Assembly (NCBI GenBank): GCA_964528535.1
Contig: CAZGSQ010000147.1
Location: 1 to 8,735 of the forward strand
Direction of reading: 5' to 3'
DNA: 8,735 bases
Origin: CAINVV01 sp964528535
GTDB taxonomy: Bacteria; Bacteroidota; Bacteroidia; Bacteroidales; Prolixibacteraceae
The notes beneath the pieces are model-generated. The model searched no databases. It worked only from the letters and a program-made list of their open reading frames with translations, and was not told the origin of the DNA. Shown one piece after another: positions 6,329-8,735 of the stretch. Each line of letters begins with the position of its first letter. The first letter of the stretch is position 1. The translations under genes and the position numbers were made by a program.

Positions 6329-8689
6329 ATGTCTTTCACCAAACTCCTGCTTCGAACCCTCTGGTACTACCGGAAACTCAACCTGACCCTCATCCTGGGG
6401 GTTGCACTGAGTACAGCAATACTTTTGGGTGCCTTGATCGTAGGAGATTCGGTTCAATTTAGCCTTCAACAAATTACCTGTCAACGGTTGGGCAATACTT
6501 CGCTGGTAATTACTACCGGAGAGAGACTTTTTCGGAAGAAACTTGCAGAGGAAATCGGAAATCTGAAGGGAATCAAGACCTCTGCACTTCTTCGATCCAA
6601 TGGCATGGCAGTTGTGGATGGCGGTCAATACCAGATCAATCAACTAGCCGTTTGGGGCATTGATTCAACTTTTGACTATTTTTCAGGCGCTGCTTTCTCC
6701 GCTGGATTGAACGAAAATGAGGCAGCAATCAATGAAAATTTTGCTTCCATATCCGGTCTAAAAGCAGGAGACGAGGTGCTTTTGCGGTTGAACAAGCTCA
6801 ATACTTTCCCTGCCAATACCCCATTTGTATCGGCCGAGGAGTCATCGATCTCCTTCAGAATAAAGATCGTCAGGATCTTAAAAGCGGTAGAACTTGGAAA
6901 TTTTAGCTTGAAAAATATCCAGACCTCACCCAAAAACCTGTTTCTGAATCTGAATTGGATGAACAAGCAGATGAAATTGACAAACAAGGCCAATGTCATG
7001 TTGGTGGCAGGTGGCACATCGGAAACTGAGCTGATCGAAGGTCTCAAACAGTGCTGGAAACCCGAGGATATAAATGTCAGCATCCGCGAAAATCATACGC
7101 GCAATTACACTGAAATTCTATCGGACAGGGTCTTCATTGAGCCTGTCATCGAGCAGTATTGCACCGACAATATTCCGGGCAGCTACCCGATCTTCAGCTA
7201 TTTTGTCAACGATTTTGCCAGCCATGGGAACCATACCCCCTATTCATTTGTTTCGACCAGCGAGACCCTCTCCGGAGATCAGATCCTGGTAAGTGAATGG
7301 ATGGCCAATGACCTGAAATTAAAGAAGAAAGACACCATCAGACTGAGCTATTTCGAAGTTGGACCACTTCGCAGGTTGAATCAAAAAGATTCAACTTTTC
7401 TGGTGAAAGAAATTTTCAAGATGGAAGGAAAATTCTCTGACCCAACCCTCATGCCCAAAATCCCCGGGCTCTCTGACGCCGGAAGTTGCCGCGACTGGAA
7501 AAGTGGCGTACCAGTTGATTTGTCAAAAATCAGAGGGATCGATGAAGCCTATTGGAAAGAATTTAAGGGGACACCCAAGGCCTTCGTCTCTCTTCAAACA
7601 GCGAAAAAATTATGGGGAAACCGGTTTGGCCAATCGACCGCCATTCGGATTACGGGAGGGAAGCGTTCGCAATTGGAGCGGTCCATTCTATCCGGAATAT
7701 CCCCATTGAGTCTGGGTTTTGAATTGAAAAACGCAAAACTGGAAGGATGGGTTGCCGCTGCAAATGGTGTCGATTTTGGTCAATTGTTTCTGGGACTAAG
7801 CTTCTTTGTGCTGGTTGCCGCCTTTCTGCTCTTCTTCTTGTTGTTCAAACTTTTTTTCAATTTCAGGAGGGATGAGATTCACACGTTACATGCACTTGGC
7901 TATCCTACCCAAACGATCAGAAAATTTTTTCTGGCAGAGGCCTCCATTCTGGTATTGGCAGGCATTTTAGTAGGAATCCCTTTGGGTTTAGGATATGATT
8001 TCCTGATTCTTAAAGCAATAAATACCATTTGGTTCGATGTCGTCGGGACTAAAATTGCACAAATCGATGTTCGATCCTCCTCGGTAATTGGAGGAAGCGT
8101 GGCAACGGCCCTCGTTTCGATACCAACTATTTTGGGGATTCTGAATGGCTTTTTCAGAAAAGAGTTTTTAGAGGCCAGGAAAAGCAAGCGTTCAAACACA
8201 GCGAAAAAGGGAGCTATGAACCTGATCCTGGGAGCAACAATGGTTGCCATCCCGGTTGTAATATTGGTCCTGCACGGTTTTGGCCGGGGTGAAGTAAATC
8301 CGGAGTTATTTTACCTTGGAGGATTCTTCCTGCTGCCCGGGCTCCTTCTGCTGCTCGATTTTCTATTGAGAAGGATGGCGATTGCCGGATCGGTCCGCAA
8401 ATTTACCCTTCCTACCCTGCTGTGGAAGCGACTTTCAGGAGAACGGAAACGGACGTTGCTTGCAGTAAGTTTCCTGGCAATCGGCCTATTCCTGGTTGTA
8501 TCAACCGGGTTGTACAGGAAGGACACCTCCTCTCATGCAGCCCTTCCATCCTCTGGGACAGGAGGATACAACTATTTTATAGAGAGCACTCTGCCAGTGT
8601 TATTTGATCTTGAAAGCAAGCAAGCCAATGAAGCGTTGGGGATACCTGCCGAGGCAATTTCAGTTTCATTCTACGTCCAGCCTGGAGAT
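6329..8689 (+). CDS. Large FtsX-like ABC transporter permease (3' partial)
   Basis: A frame open from ATG 6329 to the contig end encodes 787 genuine residues starting MSFTKLLLRTLWYYRKLN. The first membrane segment (about 17-40, LTLILGVALSTAILLGALIVG) is followed by a large extracytoplasmic domain of roughly 440 residues, as in MacB-type permeases. A three-helix FtsX core follows at about 486-510, 538-558 and 586-606, with the cytoplasmic loop containing EIHTLHALGY. Further helices lie near 631-652 and 660-680. A helix at about 709-729 begins the second half, whose extracytoplasmic domain starts with GGYNYFIESTLPV. This is the duplicated layout of YbbP-like permeases, normally with ten helices; the last part is missing. 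It should pair with the ATPase encoded upstream. No stop codon occurs: codons after 8689 (RSEEHTSELQS...) are translated sequencing adapter. Substrate unknown; export or extraction of an envelope component is inferred. Confidence 0.92.
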
Positions 8690-8735
8690 AGATCGGAAGA
8701 GCACACGTCTGAACTCCAGTCACCTGAAGCTATCT
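8690..8735 (+). other. Illumina TruSeq adapter read-through at contig end (artefact)
   Basis: Bases 8690-8723 match the 34-base Illumina TruSeq adapter (starting AGATCGGAAGAGC and ending CTCCAGTCAC). The next eight bases, CTGAAGCT (8724-8731), match an i7 index that I recall as D707 of the TruSeq HT set. The final ATCT matches the start of the constant sequence after the index. The match runs to the last base without a mismatch that I can see. This is unremoved adapter from reads longer than their insert, not genomic DNA, and should be trimmed. Confidence 0.98.

Noticed and set aside
6233..6643. Minus-strand 136-codon frame
   Set aside because: It is antisense to the permease start and its end is translated heptamer repeat (SYELWVMRYEV), a known kind of spurious translation.
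6676..7083. Minus-strand 135-codon frame
   Set aside because: It lies fully antisense to the permease coding region, whose plus-strand frame has clear membrane helices and domain logic.
7900..8250. Minus-strand 116-codon frame
   Set aside because: Antisense shadow of permease helices 3-4; basic, proline-rich composition typical of shadow frames.
8422..8607. Plus-strand 61-codon frame near the contig end
   Set aside because: It is an out-of-frame shadow inside the permease gene.

Overview
The window looks like the end of a metagenome-type contig from a Bacteroidota bacterium. This is inferred from the protein sequences, the lack of Shine-Dalgarno-like sites before most starts, moderate GC content, and 7-bp intergenic tandem repeats. 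The contig ends in unremoved Illumina adapter (8690-8735), so the last 46 bases are not biological.

Region 1 (1-2491, plus strand) is a flavin/iron-sulfur redox pair. The 3' half of a NuoF/HndC/HydB-type NADH-oxidising subunit is followed by an unusual multi-domain protein. That protein has a NuoG-like [2Fe-2S] domain, a GltD-like FAD domain that seems to have lost its NAD(P)H-binding insert, and a C-terminal NuoG-like ferredoxin domain reduced from two clusters to one. Such pairs belong to soluble NADH-linked complexes: electron-bifurcating hydrogenases, formate dehydrogenases or Stn/Nfn-type transhydrogenases. The partner subunits must lie upstream, because the next gene downstream is on the opposite strand.

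Region 2 (2486-2967) is a divider. A 57-codon minus-strand reading frame (2659 to 2486) overlaps the redox operon's last codons tail to tail. About 300 bp of AT-rich sequence without a convincing gene follows.

Region 3 (2968-8689, plus strand) is an envelope-type cluster: an exported eight-repeat PQQ-like beta-propeller protein, a GT-B glycosyltransferase (GT4-like) with an N-terminal CxxC, a LolD/MacB-type ABC ATPase whose start overlaps the glycosyltransferase stop (ATGA), and a large FtsX-like ABC permease cut by the contig end. The glycosyltransferase-ATPase-permease order suggests a coupled system that makes or modifies a glycosylated molecule in the cytoplasm and moves or extracts an envelope component; its substrate is unknown. 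Degenerate 7-bp tandem repeats lie on both sides of the glycosyltransferase-ATPase pair, in opposite orientations.

The permease has no stop codon in the window. Its last 15 apparent residues are translated adapter and should be discarded.
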